From assembly GCA_019321725.1 (NCBI GenBank), contig CM033124.1, forward strand, positions 15,306,868-15,370,867: 64,000 nt of DNA, given 5' to 3'. Both the position numbers and the translations under genes were made by a program. Source of the DNA: Paulownia fortunei. Taxonomy: Eukaryota; Streptophyta; Magnoliopsida; Lamiales; Paulowniaceae. The notes beneath the pieces were generated by a model. The model was not told where the DNA came from, did no database searches, and saw nothing but the letters and a program-made list of their open reading frames with translations. Shown here piece after piece: positions 62,101 through 64,000 of this stretch. Position 1 is the first letter of the stretch; every line of letters starts with the position of its first letter.

Positions 62101-63261
62101 TATAACTGTTCGAAACTTCAATTTAAATTTAAAAATACTGAATGAAATCATTTTTTGCTATAGTACAATCGTTTATTTAAAGAATGAAGTTTTACATATG
62201 AATAGATGCCAAGAAAATATAAAGCTGAGTAAAATCATCTATGCAATGTTATTTTTATTTATTATTTTGCTATATGTTAAATCTAACAATACATTTCGTA
62301 AACTATTTATTTTATAATTACGATCAACTTTGTTTTAAATTATTTGTGTTATAAAATATTGACTATATAAATAATATACATGAATTTTTAGTCAACTAAT
62401 TCCAAATATAGTTTTAAAAAAAATTAAAAGATGAAAAGTCATTGTACAATCAACAGTAGTGTTGACAAGTCAATGTAACTATTAATTTTTTCAAGGTAAA
62501 ACCAACAACCAACAATTTAGTTAATTTATCTGGAAAACTTTTTAGATAATGATAAAGAACAAAACAAATAAAATAGTAAAAAAATTATAGTATAATAAAA
62601 AAAATTAAATAATTTGATTTTCGACTGTGCAAATGAGTATTCATCTCATAAACAGATAGAATATTTCATAAATTACATTTTTTTTTTCTGTGTTCTTATT
62701 TCATTTTCTATAGTTACCTAAATTTTAGAATATAAAAGTAACTTGTGAATTGTGATATGATTATAATATCAAGATTCAAACACGTGATAATGGACCATAA
62801 CTGGATGTATTCAAATTCGTAACAATTGAACATTAGTCTGAGTCTTAAAGATGCCGCCATGAACTTACGTCCTGCACCAGAATGGAAGATTTCTACACGG
62901 CCAGGCAATCCACAAAGCCGGCGTCGTTTTGTTACGTAGTCGTCAGAAATACTACAAACTGCGCCTCTAGTTTTTTATTGAAAAAAATTAAGAATTTTTT
63001 TTATGACTAACTGTTGGAAATTGTATTGAAAAATAAATTAAATCAAGTCACAACTGGTGATCGTTCGTTAAAATAGTATATTTGTATGTTCTATTATCTA
63101 AGATTAAATGCATTCATAAAAAATGCTCATATTGACCAAGAATTTCAAACAAGACTATGTAAACTATCAAATGAACCCTACGGAAGAAACTGCTCATTGT
63201 TAGCTTAAATGCCTAAAGACGACATGATTAACAAAAAATAATTAAATTATTGAATTTGAAG

Positions 63262-63292
63262 ATATATATATATATATGTATGTATGTATGTA
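63262..63292. repeat. (TA)n(TGTA)n microsatellite
   Basis: Alternating TA followed by about four GTAT units in intergenic DNA. Confidence 0.9.
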
Positions 63293-63332
63293 ACGTATTA
63301 ATTATAGGGGAATACAAAGGGCTAGAGAAATA

Positions 63333-63442
63333 TATCAATAAAATGATAGGTTATTGCATGTCGGGTCTATAAATCCAATAATAATTATATCAGTAAAATG
63401 AAAGGCTATATTGCATGTCCAGTTTATGTATCCAATAATAAT
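63333..63442. repeat. Two-copy tandem repeat, about 55 bp per unit
   Basis: Unit 1 runs from ATCAATAAAATGATAGG to CCAATAATAATTAT; unit 2 from ATCAGTAAAATGAAAGG to CCAATAATAATCTA. Both share TTGCATGTC in the middle. The repeat is non-coding. Confidence 0.75.
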
Positions 63443-64000
63443 CTAAATCTAATGATTTACGAGTCAAATATGCATATGCCCACAAACAAAAGAGGATCTA
63501 TTAGTTTATACATCACACACCTATAAATATTTTTTTTTAAATTACATTAATTTCATCATATATTTTATTACTTTTCAAGTATATATTTATATATTATCTC
63601 TCAAATCTAACTTGACTATAAAAAATAATTTAACTATCGAAGGATTCTTATCGAAGGGGCTTCTAATAATTTATTCGTATTACAAACAAGAACCACAAAT
63701 TCAATCAGATACTAATGTAATACGAAATGGGTAAACCTCCGCCCAAGAGGGTATTGTACGTTTAGGCTAGAACATCAAGATTTTATTATGAAAAGGAATC
63801 TTTTGATGGATAGGGGTTGACACTCGCGTGTTAAATCAATGTGAGATGAATCTTTTCCCAACATAAGCTGTGGTTAGTGTGAATTCCCACATATGAGCCC
63901 TCAACATGTGATGCACGGAATGGACAATCGTACGCCAAAAAGATGTTATTTGCTTTGATCATAGTGTACAGATATCTTAAAAAGTCACATTTTGAGGGAA

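Larger units (their letters stand above)
59167..64000. other. 5' flank of the CID-type gene and 4.4 kb AT-rich intergenic DNA
   Basis: The first 200 bp carry a likely 5' UTR intron (59240-59359, GTAAAAAG to TTTTGTGACAG). Beyond 59600 the sequence is AT-rich with no supported gene. A less AT-rich patch at 61730-61830 contains a G-box (CACGTG) but no coding frame. A TA/GTAT microsatellite is at 63262-63292 and a 55-bp tandem repeat at 63333-63442. The right end (63700-64000) is less AT-rich; nothing was identified in it. Confidence 0.65.

Overview
The window is nuclear DNA of a flowering plant, almost certainly a eudicot. Its genes have GT-AG introns. Intergenic DNA is very AT-rich. Plant-only families are present: growth-regulating factor (GRF), SAUR, CDPK-related kinase, a CID-type PAM2/RRM protein and plastid HSP21. 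One GRF exon carries a miR396 target site. The species cannot be fixed from the sequence alone.

Layout, with strand. 1-4410 (-): 5' part of a GYP7/TBC1D15-type Rab GAP, running off the left edge. 4538-4711 (-): an unrecognised 57-residue membrane microprotein just upstream. 6775-9136 (-): 6-phosphogluconolactonase with a plastid transit peptide and a C-terminal SKL peroxisome signal. 9686-10992 (+): ubiquitin fused to ribosomal protein eL40, divergent from the former across about 550 bp. 12343-13374 (+): intronless seven-span membrane protein. 18020-18409 (+): SAUR32-like protein with two upstream ORFs. 22321-26928 (-): CDPK-related kinase in 11 exons. 32017-37031 (+): an 863-residue coiled-coil protein in 15 exons with a conserved C-terminal domain. 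39749-42515 (-): GRF-interacting factor (GIF). 47282-49244 (+): GRF transcription factor with an apparent 1-base frameshift in its last exon. 50519-50599 (+): tRNA-Leu(AAG). 52885-53856 (+): plastid small heat-shock protein HSP21. 54803-59166 (-): CID-type PABP-binding RNA-binding protein in 10 exons. The rest is AT-rich intergenic DNA with microsatellites, a clear Stowaway-like MITE, a weaker one, and several local duplications.

Most genes are unrelated housekeeping or regulatory genes. The exception is GIF and GRF. Their products are known to bind each other (SNH domain to QLQ domain) as a transcription co-activator and factor pair in leaf and meristem growth, and here they lie 4.8 kb apart and divergent. 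I found no clearly novel multi-gene system. The observations most worth checking are the GIF-GRF linkage, the GRF frameshift in a G-run, the 57-residue microprotein with a possible intron ending flush at the TBC start codon, the TATA box placed so that transit-peptide-less 6PGL transcripts are plausible, the overlapping uORFs before SAUR, and the tandem duplication in the HSP21 promoter.
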